NCBI RefSeq assembly: GCF_001742185.1 | Contig: NZ_CP015750.1 | Location: 2,976,001-3,040,000, forward strand | DNA: 64,000 nt | Direction: 5' to 3' | Origin: Pectobacterium wasabiae CFBP 3304 | GTDB taxonomy: Bacteria; Pseudomonadota; Gammaproteobacteria; Enterobacterales; Enterobacteriaceae | Part shown: piece by piece, positions 24,492 through 34,338 of the stretch | How the letters are laid out: each line of letters starts with the position of its first letter | Position numbering within the stretch: position 1 is the first letter of the stretch | Notes under the pieces: generated by a model | Seen by the model: only the letters and a program-made list of their open reading frames with translations | The model's database searches: none | What the model was told of the DNA's origin: nothing | Made by a program: the position numbers and the translations under genes

Positions 24492-25534
24492 ATGACATGG
24501 CGTATCACGATAGGGTTTATAACAAATTTACTACTCAGTTTTACCGCTATGGCGGATGCGGGTATTGGGTTTCAACAAATAACGCTGGCTGATGGGGTTA
24601 ATAATAGGTCGTTGGATGTCGCCGTATTTTACCCTGCCTCGTCATCACAGCAGGCTACGATAATTGGTGAGAATGTTGTTTTTCCCGGTATTGCAGTGAG
24701 CAAAAGCGCTGCGCCTGAATCCGGTGAACATCCTTTGATTGTGGTTTCACACGGCTATGGTGGGAACTGGCTTAATCAGCTTTGGCTGGCGCAGGCGTTG
24801 GTTAAACAAGGCTATATTGTCGCCGCACCTAATCATCCTGGAACGACCTCTAAAGATATGCGTCTTGAGAACGCTCAGGCATTGTGGCAACGGCCTAAGG
24901 ATATCAGCCGCGTTATTACGGCATTACTTGCTACGCCGGAAAAAACGGGGCGAGTTGATGTGAAACGCATTGCCGCTGTCGGCCACTCGCTGGGAGGATG
25001 GACTGCACTTGAGCTTGCGGGGGGCGTTTCAGCACAGATCAATTTGAACGGGACTGCCTGATGCATGTCGGGCTGGCGTCCTGCAACGTTTATGAAAAGA
25101 TGCAGGTCGCAAAAAGTGCCTCATCGTGTGCGCAACTGGATAAGTCATTAGCGGATCCACGCATCAGCGCAGTAGTCTCGCTGGATATGGGGCTGGCAAG
25201 AGGGTTTACTGCGGAGAGTCTGGCTGCAATAAATATTCCTGTCTTGATTATGGCGGCCAGTTATCCCAATGAAGAACTACCCGCCGAGCTGGAATCTCAC
25301 TATCTGGTACAGAAACTGTCGTCAGTGCATTCAGCGTATAAAGAAATTGCTGACGCGACGCATTTTGGCTTCATGCAACTTTGTAAGCCGGGGGCTGTTG
25401 AGATCATCAACGCCGAGAATCCGGGAGACGGCATGATTTGCCTCGATGGCGGTGAACGCTCGCGTGAGCAGATTCATCAGGAAGTGGCAAAAGATATCAG
25501 TGACTTTCTTCAGGCAGCCTGGCGGAAGCCGTAG
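24492..25534 (+). pseudogene. Frameshifted secreted alpha/beta hydrolase (dienelactone-hydrolase-like)
   Basis: Two adjacent frames make one hydrolase. The first (24492-25061) has a signal peptide, VVSHGYGGNWLNQ (oxyanion region) and the nucleophile elbow GHSLGGWTALEL with Ser166. It then hits TGA at 25059. The second frame (to 25534) carries the rest, including the catalytic-His region DATHFGF. Homologous sequence already appears in the second frame just upstream of its ATG (QFERDCLMHVGLASCN), so a one-base loss near 25035-25050 is the likely lesion. Programmed frameshifting or sequencing error are alternatives. The 3' end overlaps the convergent AraC remnant by 38 bp. Confidence 0.8.
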
Positions 25535-26005
25535 CCTGTTCCTGAAGTGGGTACTGACTACGCCAGACGCTGGGACTCACACCCGTTAGCCGCAAAAACT
25601 CGCGGTTGAAGTTTGATTTAGTCTGAAACCCACTTTCCAGCATGATATCCGTGATGCGTGCATCTGTTTGGCTGAGGAGGCGCTTGGCCTCCTCGATGCG
25701 GTATTCGTTCATCACCTGCGAGAAATTACGACCGTGAACACGGTTAATGGTTTCGGACAGGCGCCTGAGTGGGATTCCCATGCGTCTGCTCAGGCGCTGA
25801 AGCGTCATTCCCGGATCGGTGTATAGCGCATGAGTGCGGATGAAATTATCTAGCGCTTTTGCAAGCTGGTGCTCATCGTCTGTAGCGGGGGGCGCTTCCG
25901 GCTTCTGGCCCGGTGTAACGCTACGCTCAGCTTGCGGGCGTGCAGGTTCGTCTGATGATGCCGCGCAGCCGGAATAAACCCGGTAGCGCGGCGTTCTGTG
26001 GAGCA
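25497..26005 (-). pseudogene. 5'-truncated AraC-family regulator
   Basis: The intact part is a C-terminal AraC DNA-binding domain: first helix-turn-helix LQRLSRRMGIPLRRLSETIN, second ITDIMLESGFQTKSNFNREFLRLTG, then SPSVWR. The frame stays open upstream (DEHQLAKALDNFIRTHALYTDPGM...) to about 26005 but has no ATG or GTG before 25808 and runs into the mltC stop. Relatives have a multi-helix membrane N-terminus, which is missing. A shortened protein from ATG 25808 (103 residues) could still be made. It probably once controlled the adjacent hydrolase. Confidence 0.75.
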
Positions 26006-26011
26006 GGTGAA

Positions 26012-27085
26012 TTAGCGGCGATAATTTTTCTGTGCCGTACTCACTTTGTACAGGTAGCGACGTGATTCACCAGACGGGTGCTTCGTCGTCAGCGTTTGGT
26101 AGACATCGCTCGGTGACATATTGTTGATAATGCCCACGGCGCGATCTCGGTCGCTGGAGAAGACGCGCAATACACTGCCTGCACCACCGTTATACGCGGT
26201 GATGACGGCATAGCGCTTCGATGTCGGGTTCTCAATACCTGCCAGATAGCTGTTCTTCAGAATTGACAGATAAGCGGTGCCTGCATCGATATTTTGTTCT
26301 GGATCGAACAGATAGCTGCGGCTCGGTTGTCCCCATTTTCCTTTCATCTTGAAGACGTCGCGTCCTGCGCTGTGCTGCACCACCTGCATCAGGCCCAAGG
26401 CGTCGGAACGACTGACGGCGTAAGGGTTGAAGCTGGATTCTGTCTGCATAATCGCCAGAATCAGCGACTCTTCAATGCCGTAACGCTCAGAGGCTTTACG
26501 CACCAGCGGTAGATATTTATGTGCACGCTTGTCCAAGTGGTTAGGGACGAGCTGCATCGTGACCGACCAGATAACGTGCAGGCCGGAAGTTCGTTTTTGC
26601 AAACGGTTCTGGAGCAGATAATCCGCGAAGCTAGCCGCACGACCTTCCCAGCGGATCGCTTGTCCGGTGTTATCCAGCACCTGACCGTACAGCAGCGGTT
26701 CGCGGCTGATTTGGATATCGTTAGCGTCGGAATACAGGTCGGTATTACTGGCGTCATCGCCCATCAGCAGGGTGGTGATAATCGCCTGACGCAGGCTGGC
26801 GACGGAGTTGGTCGCTGAAAGCGTTTCGATCGTGATCGTGCCGGCATCAAAGTTGATGTGGCTACGCGTCTGATATTGATCGGTGTACTTAACGTAGTCT
26901 TTCGGACCAGCGATCAGAACTTCATTCATCCCCCAGATATTTTCGATGTTGTTGGCAAATTGCCCCATCAAAATATCGAAGGCATTGGTATCCTTGAGAA
27001 ACTCTTCGTCGTTGGTATTCCCTTTGTTTCCCGAACAGGAAACCAGCAGTGGTGCAATCACCAGCAGAGCTAATATTTTCTTCAT
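26012..27085 (-). CDS. mltC: Membrane-bound lytic murein transglycosylase C
   Basis: Outer-membrane lipoprotein that cleaves peptidoglycan glycan strands, leaving 1,6-anhydromuramyl ends. The start at 27085 (MKKILALL) gives 357 residues (E. coli 359) and a lipoprotein signal with VSC and Cys17; the open frame upstream is not coding. An N-terminal DUF3393 domain is followed by the SLT domain with catalytic Glu in [27 protein letters not shown], then TAYLSILKN and [15 protein letters not shown]. It is last in the mutY-yggX-mltC operon, the same order as in E. coli. Confidence 0.95.
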   Translation of the reverse strand: MKKILALLVIAPLLVSCSGNKGNTNDEEFLKDTNAFDILMGQFANNIENIWGMNEVLIAGPKDYVKYTDQYQTRSHINFDAGTITIETLSATNSVASLRQAIITTLLMGDDASNTDLYSDANDIQISREPLLYGQVLDNTGQAIRWEGRAASFADYLLQNRLQKRTSGLHVIWSVTMQLVPNHLDKRAHKYLPLVRKASERYGIEESLILAIMQTESSFNPYAVSRSDALGLMQVVQHSAGRDVFKMKGKWGQPSRSYLFDPEQNIDAGTAYLSILKNSYLAGIENPTSKRYAVITAYNGGAGSVLRVFSSDRDRAVGIINNMSPSDVYQTLTTKHPSGESRRYLYKVSTAQKNYRR

Positions 27086-27137
27086 ATAACAAGCCGTGTC
27101 GGAATAGGGACGTAAGCGGGCCCGAAAGCCCGCAATC

Positions 27138-27410
27138 TCAGTGGCTCGGAGGCGTATAGCCTTCGATGTGAACGTCCTTCCCTTCAAACAGGAACTTGAT
27201 CATTTCCTGTTCCAATAGCTTACGGTCGTCAACATTCATCATGCTGAGTTTCTTTTCGTTGATCAGCATGGTTTGCTTGGTTTGCCACTGCGCCCAAGCT
27301 TCTTTAGAAATTTCGTTATAGATGCGCTTGCCCAGATCGCCGGGATAGAGCTGGAAGTCCTGCCCTTCGGCGTCGCGTTGTAAAAAAGTACAAAAAATCG
27401 TTCTGCTCAT
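27138..27410 (-). CDS. yggX: Fe(2+)-trafficking / oxidative-damage protection protein
   Basis: A 90-residue YggX protein, linked to protection of Fe-S clusters and iron handling. The start [24 protein letters not shown], with the conserved Cys7, is diagnostic. It overlaps mutY by 4 bp (ATGA), so translation is coupled; MutY itself has an Fe-S cluster. Confidence 0.96.
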   Translation of the reverse strand: MSRTIFCTFLQRDAEGQDFQLYPGDLGKRIYNEISKEAWAQWQTKQTMLINEKKLSMMNVDDRKLLEQEMIKFLFEGKDVHIEGYTPPSH

Positions 27411-28510
27411 GCTTCTTCCTCATCAATTGCGCAGGCATTCAAATGTGTTGACTGCGGGTGAGCCAGCTCCCTCAGTAGGCGTTCTACTGGGGCGGCCAGT
27501 CCGACAGACGGCGGCTGCGCTAAGTTATACCAGAGACCTGCACCGTCATCCATGCAGGACCTGTTTTGTGAACGATCGTTCGGCGATACATTCAGCCAAA
27601 GTGGAACGATATCCAGATGAAAGTGGCTGAATGTGTGGCGGAACGCGACAAGCTGTTGCAATCCATCAGGATTCAGACCGCGTTGTTGCAGCCAGAGTTC
27701 CAATTCCTGACGTTCGCTGAACTGTGGGAAGCAAAATAGCCCGCCCCACAGACCCACGGTAGGGCGCTGTTGCAGCCAGACCTGAGAGTCCTGCTGCATC
27801 AGCAGGAACCAGCCCGTTTTTTCCGGCAGCGTCTGCTTCGGCTTCTTTCCGGGGTATTGTGCCCAACTGTGGTTGGCGTAAGCAATGCAACCCGTATTCA
27901 GAGGGCACAGTTCACATTTGGGGCGACTGCGGGTGCAAACCATTGCACCGAGATCCATCATCGCCTGATTAAACTGGCTGACGCCTTCGGCGGGTGTCAC
28001 ATCCTCACTGCGCGCCCACAGTTTCTTTTCGACTTCTTTCTTGCCCGGCCAGCCGTCAACGGCGTAGCAGCGTGCCAGCACGCGCTTCACGTTGCCGTCA
28101 AGAATCGGGAAATGCTGGCCGAGAGAGAGCGACAACACCGCGCCTGCGGTGGAACGTCCAACGCCTGGTAACGCCGCGACTTCATCAAAGGTGGTGGGGA
28201 AATCGCCACCGTGATGCGATACGATGGTCTGTGCGGCTTTGTGTAGATTACGCGCACGGGCGTAGTAGCCCAGCCCGGTCCATAGGTGGAGCACTTCATC
28301 CAGCGGTGCTGCCGCCAGTGCGTGCACGTTGGGAAAGCGTGCCATAAAGCGTTGGAAATAAGGAATAACCGTAGTGACCTGCGTTTGTTGCAACATCACT
28401 TCGGATAGCCATACTTTATAGGGAGTTTTCTCAAGCTGCCATGGCAGGGTTTTGCGGCCATAGCGTTGATACCAGTCCAGCACCTGATGGGCGAACTGTT
28501 GCGCTTGCAT
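27407..28510 (-). CDS. mutY: A/G-specific adenine DNA glycosylase
   Basis: Removes adenine mispaired with 8-oxoguanine. About 367 residues, slightly longer than E. coli (350). The catalytic Glu lies in [12 protein letters not shown], and the helix-hairpin-helix [18 protein letters not shown] with catalytic Asp in [11 protein letters not shown] follows. The [4Fe-4S] cysteines are in [17 protein letters not shown]. The C-terminal MutT-like domain recognises oxoG ([17 protein letters not shown]). Two ATGs are adjacent (28513 and 28510); the second matches the family start. It is the first gene of the operon. Confidence 0.96.
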   Translation of the reverse strand: MQAQQFAHQVLDWYQRYGRKTLPWQLEKTPYKVWLSEVMLQQTQVTTVIPYFQRFMARFPNVHALAAAPLDEVLHLWTGLGYYARARNLHKAAQTIVSHHGGDFPTTFDEVAALPGVGRSTAGAVLSLSLGQHFPILDGNVKRVLARCYAVDGWPGKKEVEKKLWARSEDVTPAEGVSQFNQAMMDLGAMVCTRSRPKCELCPLNTGCIAYANHSWAQYPGKKPKQTLPEKTGWFLLMQQDSQVWLQQRPTVGLWGGLFCFPQFSERQELELWLQQRGLNPDGLQQLVAFRHTFSHFHLDIVPLWLNVSPNDRSQNRSCMDDGAGLWYNLAQPPSVGLAAPVERLLRELAHPQSTHLNACAIDEEEA

Positions 28511-28678
28511 CATAAAATGGGATCACTATCCGACAGGTAAAAAGTTTGACTGCGATTCCAGCACAGAGTGAATGTGCTGTAAACCGGAACTTTCCGAGGC
28601 AGTGGGCTTGCTAAACCGCGGTATCCTTGCATAATGCGCGTTTCCTTAATGTAATCGGACAGCAAGTAAGCACTCTTT

Positions 28679-29398
28679 ATGATTAACAACGTCATTTCAC
28701 CGGAATTTGATGAAAACGGGCGCCCGATGCGTCGTATTCGCAGTTTTGTCCGCCGTCAGGGGCGCTTGACCAATGGGCAACAGTTGGCGCTGGATAACTA
28801 CTGGCCGGTGATGGGTGTGGAATATCAGACCGAACAGGTAGATTTTAACGCGCTATTTGGTCGTGACGCGCCAGTGGTGCTGGAAATTGGTTTTGGGATG
28901 GGGGCATCGCTGGTGACGATGGCGGCGCAGCATCCTGAACAGAACTTCCTCGGTATTGAAGTTCACCTGCCGGGCGTGGGGGCGTGTCTTGCTTCCGCAC
29001 AGGAAGCGGGGATCGGTAATCTGCGCGTGATGTGTCACGATGCGCTTGAAGTGTTGATGAAGATGATCCCCGATGGTTCACTATCCATGGTCCAGCTCTT
29101 CTTTCCTGACCCGTGGCACAAAGCCCGCCATAATAAACGTCGTATCGTGCAGGTGCCATTCGTCGAATTGGTACAGAGTAAGCTGAAAGTTGGCGGTGTG
29201 TTCCATATGGCAACCGACTGGGAACCTTATGCGCAACACATGCTCGAAGTGATGACGTCTGTCGCTGAGTACCGTAATCTTTCCGATAATAATGAGTACG
29301 TTGTGCGGCCGGAGTCCCGTCCGCTGACGAAATTTGAAGCACGCGGCCAGCGTTTGGGGCATGGCGTGTGGGATCTGATGTTTGAGAGGATAAAATAA
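28679..29398 (+). CDS. trmB: tRNA (guanine-N7)-methyltransferase
   Basis: SAM-dependent enzyme that makes m7G46 in tRNAs. A 239-residue protein, as in E. coli. The SAM-binding motif [16 protein letters not shown] is at about residues 62-77 and the active-site/tRNA region [15 protein letters not shown] at about 141-155. It is divergent from mutY across a 168-bp promoter region and is followed one base later by yggL, so the two are coupled. Confidence 0.96.
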   Translation: MINNVISPEFDENGRPMRRIRSFVRRQGRLTNGQQLALDNYWPVMGVEYQTEQVDFNALFGRDAPVVLEIGFGMGASLVTMAAQHPEQNFLGIEVHLPGVGACLASAQEAGIGNLRVMCHDALEVLMKMIPDGSLSMVQLFFPDPWHKARHNKRRIVQVPFVELVQSKLKVGGVFHMATDWEPYAQHMLEVMTSVAEYRNLSDNNEYVVRPESRPLTKFEARGQRLGHGVWDLMFERIK

Positions 29399-29399
29399 A

Positions 29400-29744
29400 A
29401 TGGCACAAGCTCGTAGCCGTCGTTTGCGTAAAAAGCTTCACATTGATGAGTTTCAGGAATTAGGTTTTTCGGTCAGCTTCCGCTTTCCAGAAGGCACTGG
29501 CGTGGAAGACATCGATAAGCTGATGGATAAGTTCGTCGACGACGTCATTGAACCACAAGGGCTGGCATTTGAAGGCAGCGGTTATTTGCTCTGGGAAGGT
29601 CTGGTCTGTCTGCAAAAAATCGGTCACTGCACCGAAGAGCATCGTCAACTGGTGAGCCGCTGGTTGGAAGAGCAGAAACTGACGGACGTGAAAGTCAGCA
29701 ACCTGTTCGATATCTGGTGGGATCTGCCAGAACACCTGCTGTAA
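29400..29744 (+). CDS. yggL: DUF469 family protein YggL
   Basis: A 114-residue cytoplasmic protein. The basic start MAQARSRRLRKKLHIDEFQELGF and the end SNLFDIWWDLPEHLL are family hallmarks; YggL is reported to associate with the ribosome. It directly follows trmB. A hairpin GCCTGAGC/GCTCAGGC lies at 29766-29789 but has no T run. Confidence 0.93.
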   Translation: MAQARSRRLRKKLHIDEFQELGFSVSFRFPEGTGVEDIDKLMDKFVDDVIEPQGLAFEGSGYLLWEGLVCLQKIGHCTEEHRQLVSRWLEEQKLTDVKVSNLFDIWWDLPEHLL

Positions 29745-29858
29745 TCCTTGGTCTTATCAAGGCATGCCTGAGCTGATTTTGGCTCAGGCGTTATCCGCCT
29801 CCTCAACGGGCGGATTGCCGCTCTCTCGCCACTGCCGTTGTTTTCTTCAGGAGAAAAT

Positions 29859-30572
29859 ATGTCGCGTAAAATGACCTTGGGTTTGTTGATGTTGCTGTCC
29901 TGGCAAACGCAGGCGGCTTACCAGTGCAACGTGAATCCGCAGGACGACATCATTATCAGTCCGCAACAGGTACAGATCGTGGGTGCCAGCGGCAATTTAC
30001 AACTTTCCCCGCAGGGCGATATCGTCCGTAACGGGACGCCATTGACCCTGAACGCTGAACAGCGCCAGAAATCCAAAGCCTATCAGGCGGATTTACGCCA
30101 GCAACTGCCGTGGATCGACCAAGGGGCGCAGCAACATCTTGAAAAAGCACGAGTCGCACTGGATAAAGTCATCGTGCAGGAGCTTGGCAGCGACAGTAAT
30201 GTGCGCAATCGTCTGACCACGCTGGATAAACAGCTTAAACAGCAGATGAACCGTATTATCGAACACCGCAGTGATGGCCTGACGTTCCACCATCAGGCGA
30301 TCAAGCAGGTTGAGCAAGATGGCAAGCAAATCGTGCAGCAAAGCATGGGCGGCGTCTTGCAGGACAGCCTGAACGAAATGGGCGTAAAACAGATGTCCAG
30401 CGGCGGCAACCCGCTACAGGCGATGATGGGCAACCTCGGCGGTTTGCAGAAAGCGATTCAGGCCGAATGGAACAATCAGGAACTGGAGTTCCAGCGCTTT
30501 GGTAATGATGTATGTAGCCGCGTCACGTCGTTGGAAAACCAGCGCAAGGGCCTGTTGCAGTCGTTGAAGTAA
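29859..30572 (+). CDS. yggN: DUF2884 periplasmic protein YggN
   Basis: The start at 29859 (MSRKMTLGLLML) has AGGAG upstream and creates a clean signal peptide cleaved after TQA; the frame upstream to 29838 has no such support. The mature protein begins AYQCNVNPQDDI and is helical and Gln-rich, as in other YggN proteins. It has one early and one late Cys, which may form a disulfide. Function unknown. Confidence 0.9.
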   Translation: MSRKMTLGLLMLLSWQTQAAYQCNVNPQDDIIISPQQVQIVGASGNLQLSPQGDIVRNGTPLTLNAEQRQKSKAYQADLRQQLPWIDQGAQQHLEKARVALDKVIVQELGSDSNVRNRLTTLDKQLKQQMNRIIEHRSDGLTFHHQAIKQVEQDGKQIVQQSMGGVLQDSLNEMGVKQMSSGGNPLQAMMGNLGGLQKAIQAEWNNQELEFQRFGNDVCSRVTSLENQRKGLLQSLK

Positions 30573-30622
30573 GCGCACAGCACATCGACAAACATTGCAG
30601 TACATCTGTAAACATTAAAGAA

Positions 30623-30645
30623 AACCGGGCGATGCCCGGTTTTTT
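30623..30645. terminator. Intrinsic terminator after yggN
   Basis: AACCGGGC-GAT-GCCCGGTT followed by TTTT ends yggN. The A-rich left side makes it usable for the convergent tas. Confidence 0.88.
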
Positions 30646-30649
30646 GCGT

Positions 30650-31711
30650 TTACGGTGCCGGGAACGTGAAGCGGCGGTGGATGGTTTCCAGTTCGTCAAG
30701 GATCTCGCCGTCCAGCGTCAGGTTCTGGCTATCGAGGTTGGTTTGCAACTGCTCCAGTGTGGTCGCACCCAGTAGTGTACTCGCGACGAACGGCTGTTGA
30801 CGCACAAACGCCAATGCCATTTGCGCCGGGTTCAAACCGTGTTTCTGTGCCAGTGCCACGTACTCAGCAACCGCTGCCTGAGCCTGTGGGCCGGTATAAC
30901 GTGTGAAGCGACTGAATAGCGTATTACGTGCGTCAGCGGGTTTTGCACCATTCAGATACTTACCCGTCAGCGTACCGAACGCCAGCGATGAATAGGCGAG
31001 AAGTTCCACGCCCTCATGCTGACTGATTTCTGCCAGACCAACTTCAAAACTGCGGTTCAGCAGACTATAGGGATTTTGGATCGATACGATACGTGGCAGA
31101 TCGTGTTTTTCCGCCAAATTCAGGTAACGCATCACACCCCATGGGGTTTCGTTGGACACGCCGATATAGCGGATCTTACCGGCACGCACCTGTTCATTCA
31201 GTGCTTCCAGCGTTTCCAGCAGCGTTACTACCGGTTTGTCGTCGGTATATTGCGGTTTGTCATCAGTATATTGATAGTTCAGCTTGCCAAAGCAGTTGGT
31301 CTGGCGCTGTGGCCAATGCAACTGGTAGAGATCGATATAGTCAGTATTCAGGCGTTGCAGGCTGGCATCCAGCGCTGCGCGGATGTTTTTTCTGTCCAGC
31401 GCCTGCTGTGGGCGAATGCTGTGATCGTTGCCGCGCACAGGGCCTGAGACTTTACTCGCCACAATCAATTTCTCGCGTCCGCCACGAGACTTCAGCCAGG
31501 ACCCGATATAGCTCTCGGTTAACCCTTGTGTTTCCGGGCGTGGAGGAACGGCGTACATTTCTGCTGTGTCAATCAGGTTAACACCTGCGGCAATGGCGTG
31601 ATCTAACTGGGCATGAGCGTCTGCTTCGCTGTTCTGTTCGCCAAAGGTCATCGTACCAAGACCCAGCACGCTCACTTCTAAAGAACTATGGGGAATACGG
31701 TGATATTGCAT
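30650..31711 (-). CDS. tas: NADP(H)-dependent aldo/keto reductase Tas
   Basis: A 353-residue (alpha/beta)8-barrel oxidoreductase. The catalytic tetrad region includes NLIDTAEMYAVPPRPETQGL (Asp, Tyr), SKVSGP (Lys) and LHWPQR (His), and the C-terminal GATTLEQLQTNLDS binds NADP. The sequence is close to E. coli Tas (346 residues) as recalled, and is exactly seven residues longer because QYTDDKP is duplicated (31233-31274). It is monocistronic, convergent with yggN. The physiological substrate is not established. Confidence 0.94.
   Translation of the reverse strand: MQYHRIPHSSLEVSVLGLGTMTFGEQNSEADAHAQLDHAIAAGVNLIDTAEMYAVPPRPETQGLTESYIGSWLKSRGGREKLIVASKVSGPVRGNDHSIRPQQALDRKNIRAALDASLQRLNTDYIDLYQLHWPQRQTNCFGKLNYQYTDDKPQYTDDKPVVTLLETLEALNEQVRAGKIRYIGVSNETPWGVMRYLNLAEKHDLPRIVSIQNPYSLLNRSFEVGLAEISQHEGVELLAYSSLAFGTLTGKYLNGAKPADARNTLFSRFTRYTGPQAQAAVAEYVALAQKHGLNPAQMALAFVRQQPFVASTLLGATTLEQLQTNLDSQNLTLDGEILDELETIHRRFTFPAP
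31233..31274 (-). repeat. 21-bp in-frame tandem duplication in tas
   Basis: Two adjacent 21-bp units, 31233-31253 and 31254-31274, differ at three positions and encode QYTDDKP-like heptapeptides within a surface loop of Tas. Confidence 0.85.
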
Positions 31712-31916
31712 TGCCAGCTTCCTTATGTCTGAAAATAGCAGGCGTATTTCCCGTCATCTCCGCATGATTTGCTGCGATTCCAATGAGTTTGGGAAGACAC
31801 ACCTGAATTCGACTATAAACGAAGCCGTGGCGGGTGGGGAAGTCTCTTCTGTTATCCTTTTCGGATTATTCTCGATGATGCCGTCCGATGTAGAGCGTTT
31901 CGAGCTGACCGCCATC

Positions 31917-32135
31917 TTAGCGCTGCACGATCTGGGAAATCTGGTCGCTGTTGATTTGTTTCTGATTACCTTGCTCATCGGTATAGCTGAGCAGCCCGGT
32001 ATCTTTATCTAACACAGGTTTCCCCTGTGTCAGGAGCATTTGCCCCTCTTTTGTCGCCATCACGTAGTCACTGGAGCAGCCCGCAAGGGGGAATAATAGT
32101 GCCAGTGTTATTGCCATTTTCAGCCGTATTTTCAT
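31917..32135 (-). CDS. ygdR: YgdI/YgdR-family lipoprotein (DUF903)
   Basis: A 72-residue lipoprotein. The signal [20 protein letters not shown] has Cys20 at the lipidation site, and the DUF903 SH3-like domain ([21 protein letters not shown]...) fills the rest. Likely outer-membrane attached; role unknown. Its place near tas and mutH matches E. coli. Confidence 0.92.
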   Translation of the reverse strand: MKIRLKMAITLALLFPLAGCSSDYVMATKEGQMLLTQGKPVLDKDTGLLSYTDEQGNQKQINSDQISQIVQR

Positions 32136-32244
32136 TGTATTAACCCATAAAGAAATCTAACGCTTAAGGTGAGTCTAGCAAATGGTCGTGTGGGATAACG
32201 TAGGAATAATGGAAAAAATGCATTTGGAAGGTATTAATTATGCA

Positions 32245-32937
32245 TCACTCGACCTGCATAAAGTGGCGGGCCAGCAGTGGTGCAGTAAAGGTTTTCTTCA
32301 AATAGAACCCGCGTGGTAGGGTCAAAATCGGTTGACCAAATTCGCCAATCGCCTCTGTTAATGCCCGGCTATTTGCCGCCTTGGGGCGTAATTGCAACAC
32401 TTCACCATGTCGGGCGGTGATGCTTTCTACCCTGCCAAGCACGATCAGATCCATCAATTCTTCCCAATCACAGCGTAGTTGCTCTTCTTCTTCTTCATTG
32501 GGGCTCCACATCAGTGGTGTACCAATACGGCGTTCCCCCAGCGGAATGTGACGCGAGCCTTCCACCGGGATCCACAGTACCCGGGCGAGCTTATGCCGCA
32601 CATGACTGCTTTCCCACGTTACGCCGCTGTTGCCTGTCAACGGTGCGACACAGACGAAGGTGGTTTCCAGCGGTTTGCCCTGTTCATCAATAGGGATAGT
32701 TTTTAGCTCAATGCCAATGTCAGGAAAATCCTGCTCGGGTTTACTGCCTGCGCTTGCGCCCAGAAAACGTTCCAGCAACATGCCAATCCAGCCTTTATCA
32801 CGTTTCAGGTTGGCGGGAAGGGGGAGGCGGGCGATGTCCGCTAATTCCGCGAGATTATAACTCGCGAGGGATTGCGCACGTTCCAGCAAGGCTTGTTCAT
32901 TTTGTGGTGCTGTGGCGTGAACCGAGGGTGAATTCAT
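32245..32937 (-). CDS. mutH: DNA mismatch repair endonuclease MutH
   Basis: Nicks the unmethylated strand at hemimethylated GATC when activated by MutS/MutL. The start at 32937 (MNSPSVHA) gives 230 residues (E. coli 229); the frame upstream to 33114 is noncoding. The active site is [12 protein letters not shown] (Asp, Glu, Lys), with DNA-contact residues in the region after [18 protein letters not shown]. It is divergent from rppH across about 700 bp. Confidence 0.95.
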   Translation of the reverse strand: MNSPSVHATAPQNEQALLERAQSLASYNLAELADIARLPLPANLKRDKGWIGMLLERFLGASAGSKPEQDFPDIGIELKTIPIDEQGKPLETTFVCVAPLTGNSGVTWESSHVRHKLARVLWIPVEGSRHIPLGERRIGTPLMWSPNEEEEEQLRCDWEELMDLIVLGRVESITARHGEVLQLRPKAANSRALTEAIGEFGQPILTLPRGFYLKKTFTAPLLARHFMQVE

Positions 32938-33633
32938 AGGGGATAGCTCGATGTTTTTCCGCTCAAAAAAAATACAATAAATGCAAAAGACAAATACATA
33001 GCCTGCAAGGTTGTGGAGAGAAACAATAATAGCATGATTCGTAGCGTTTTTTTTCAGTGTGACGGCGATCACTGAATGCGGTTTTGCAAACTGTGCACGT
33101 ATAGCCACCGACAATAAACAGGATTTTACACTAGGTTATCCACAGATATCTTGGATAACCCACATAAACATGAATTACTGGTTCCATTTACAGCCTTGAC
33201 TCCCGGCCTTTTTGCTGTGTTTGCCTATTTATTGCCTGAGTTTGAGACATTCCCTGTGGATAAAATCGGCATAGTGCGATCTTTCGCCAATCTTGCATTG
33301 GGTGCCATTTGAACAAAAATTAAGGGGGCGTTTTTTTGGTTGAAATGGTTCGTAATTAAATGAATAAAAAGCACTATTTTTTAATTTTCAGTAATATTTT
33401 TTCTTCATGAAAAATGAGTTTCACTCACTTCTTCATGGGTTCTGCACAAAGATGTCCACAGAAAAAGTGAATAAACTGCGGGTTCTGGTCTTCACATGTT
33501 TATAACTTTGATCTTATCTGTGGGTTATCTTACTTTTATTCGTGTCACATGCTTTCTAAGCAGTGGTTTACCGCCTGACGGGAGTGTGAAACAATCGGGT
33601 TATCTTTGCATTGATGTTTATTGAGGTAGTCCG
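32938..33633. promoter_or_regulatory. mutH-rppH divergent region with DnaA-box-like sites
   Basis: No gene is seen in 696 bp. TTATCCACA at 33136-33144 and TGTGGATAA at 33255-33263 are perfect consensus DnaA boxes in opposite orientation. Near matches (TTGGATAACC at 33151-33160, TGTCCACA near 33450, TGTGGGTTATC near 33518) add to a cluster. AT-rich DNA lies between. Confidence 0.5.
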
Positions 33634-34338
33634 GTGATCGATGATGATGGCTACCGCCCAAACGTTGGTATTGTAATTTGTAATCGGCAGGGGCAGGTGA
33701 TGTGGGCCCGGCGCTATGGTCAGCACTCATGGCAATTTCCGCAGGGGGGAATTAACCCCGGAGAAAGTCCCGAGCAAGCGATGTTCCGCGAACTGTTTGA
33801 GGAAGTCGGGTTAAGAAAAAAGGATGTGCGCGTGTTGGCATCTACCCGTAACTGGTTACGCTATAAATTACCAAAGCGTTTGGTGCGTTGGGATACAAAA
33901 CCGGTCTGTATCGGCCAAAAGCAGAAATGGTTTTTGCTACAGTTGATGTGTAATGAGTCGGATATCAATATGCAGAGCAGCGGCACGCCGGAATTTGATG
34001 GCTGGCGCTGGGTGAGTTACTGGTATCCGGTACGTCAGGTCGTCTCTTTTAAGCGAGATGTGTATCGTCGCGTGATGAAGGAATTTATCAACCCGGTGAT
34101 CCTGCTTCAGGAGAGTGTCGCGGCTCGTATGGCACCCCCCCACCCGGTCCCCGGCGGAAAAGAGGGTAATTCAGGCACATTATGCTCACGCGCTTGCGAG
34201 AAATTGTCGAAAATGTTGCGGCAACGGCCCGCCTTAGTGATGCGCTGGACATTCTGGTCAATGAGACCTGTCAGGCTATGGACACGGAAGTCTGTTCCAT
34301 TTATCTGGCCGATCACGATCGGCAATGTTATTACCTGA
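33634..34338 (+). CDS. rppH: RNA pyrophosphohydrolase RppH with frameshifted C-terminus
   Basis: Nudix hydrolase that removes pyrophosphate from mRNA 5' ends and triggers RNase E decay. The Nudix box [23 protein letters not shown] is intact. The first 168 residues match the family, but after a run of seven C (34135-34141) the frame runs on to 234 residues and overlaps ptsP by 157 bp. With eight C the frame would end ...GPRRKRG at 34169, giving 178 residues and the usual RppH tail (E. coli 176). So either a one-base deletion or a sequencing error altered the C-terminus; the catalytic part should work. Confidence 0.9.
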   Translation: MIDDDGYRPNVGIVICNRQGQVMWARRYGQHSWQFPQGGINPGESPEQAMFRELFEEVGLRKKDVRVLASTRNWLRYKLPKRLVRWDTKPVCIGQKQKWFLLQLMCNESDINMQSSGTPEFDGWRWVSYWYPVRQVVSFKRDVYRRVMKEFINPVILLQESVAARMAPPHPVPGGKEGNSGTLCSRACEKLSKMLRQRPALVMRWTFWSMRPVRLWTRKSVPFIWPITIGNVIT

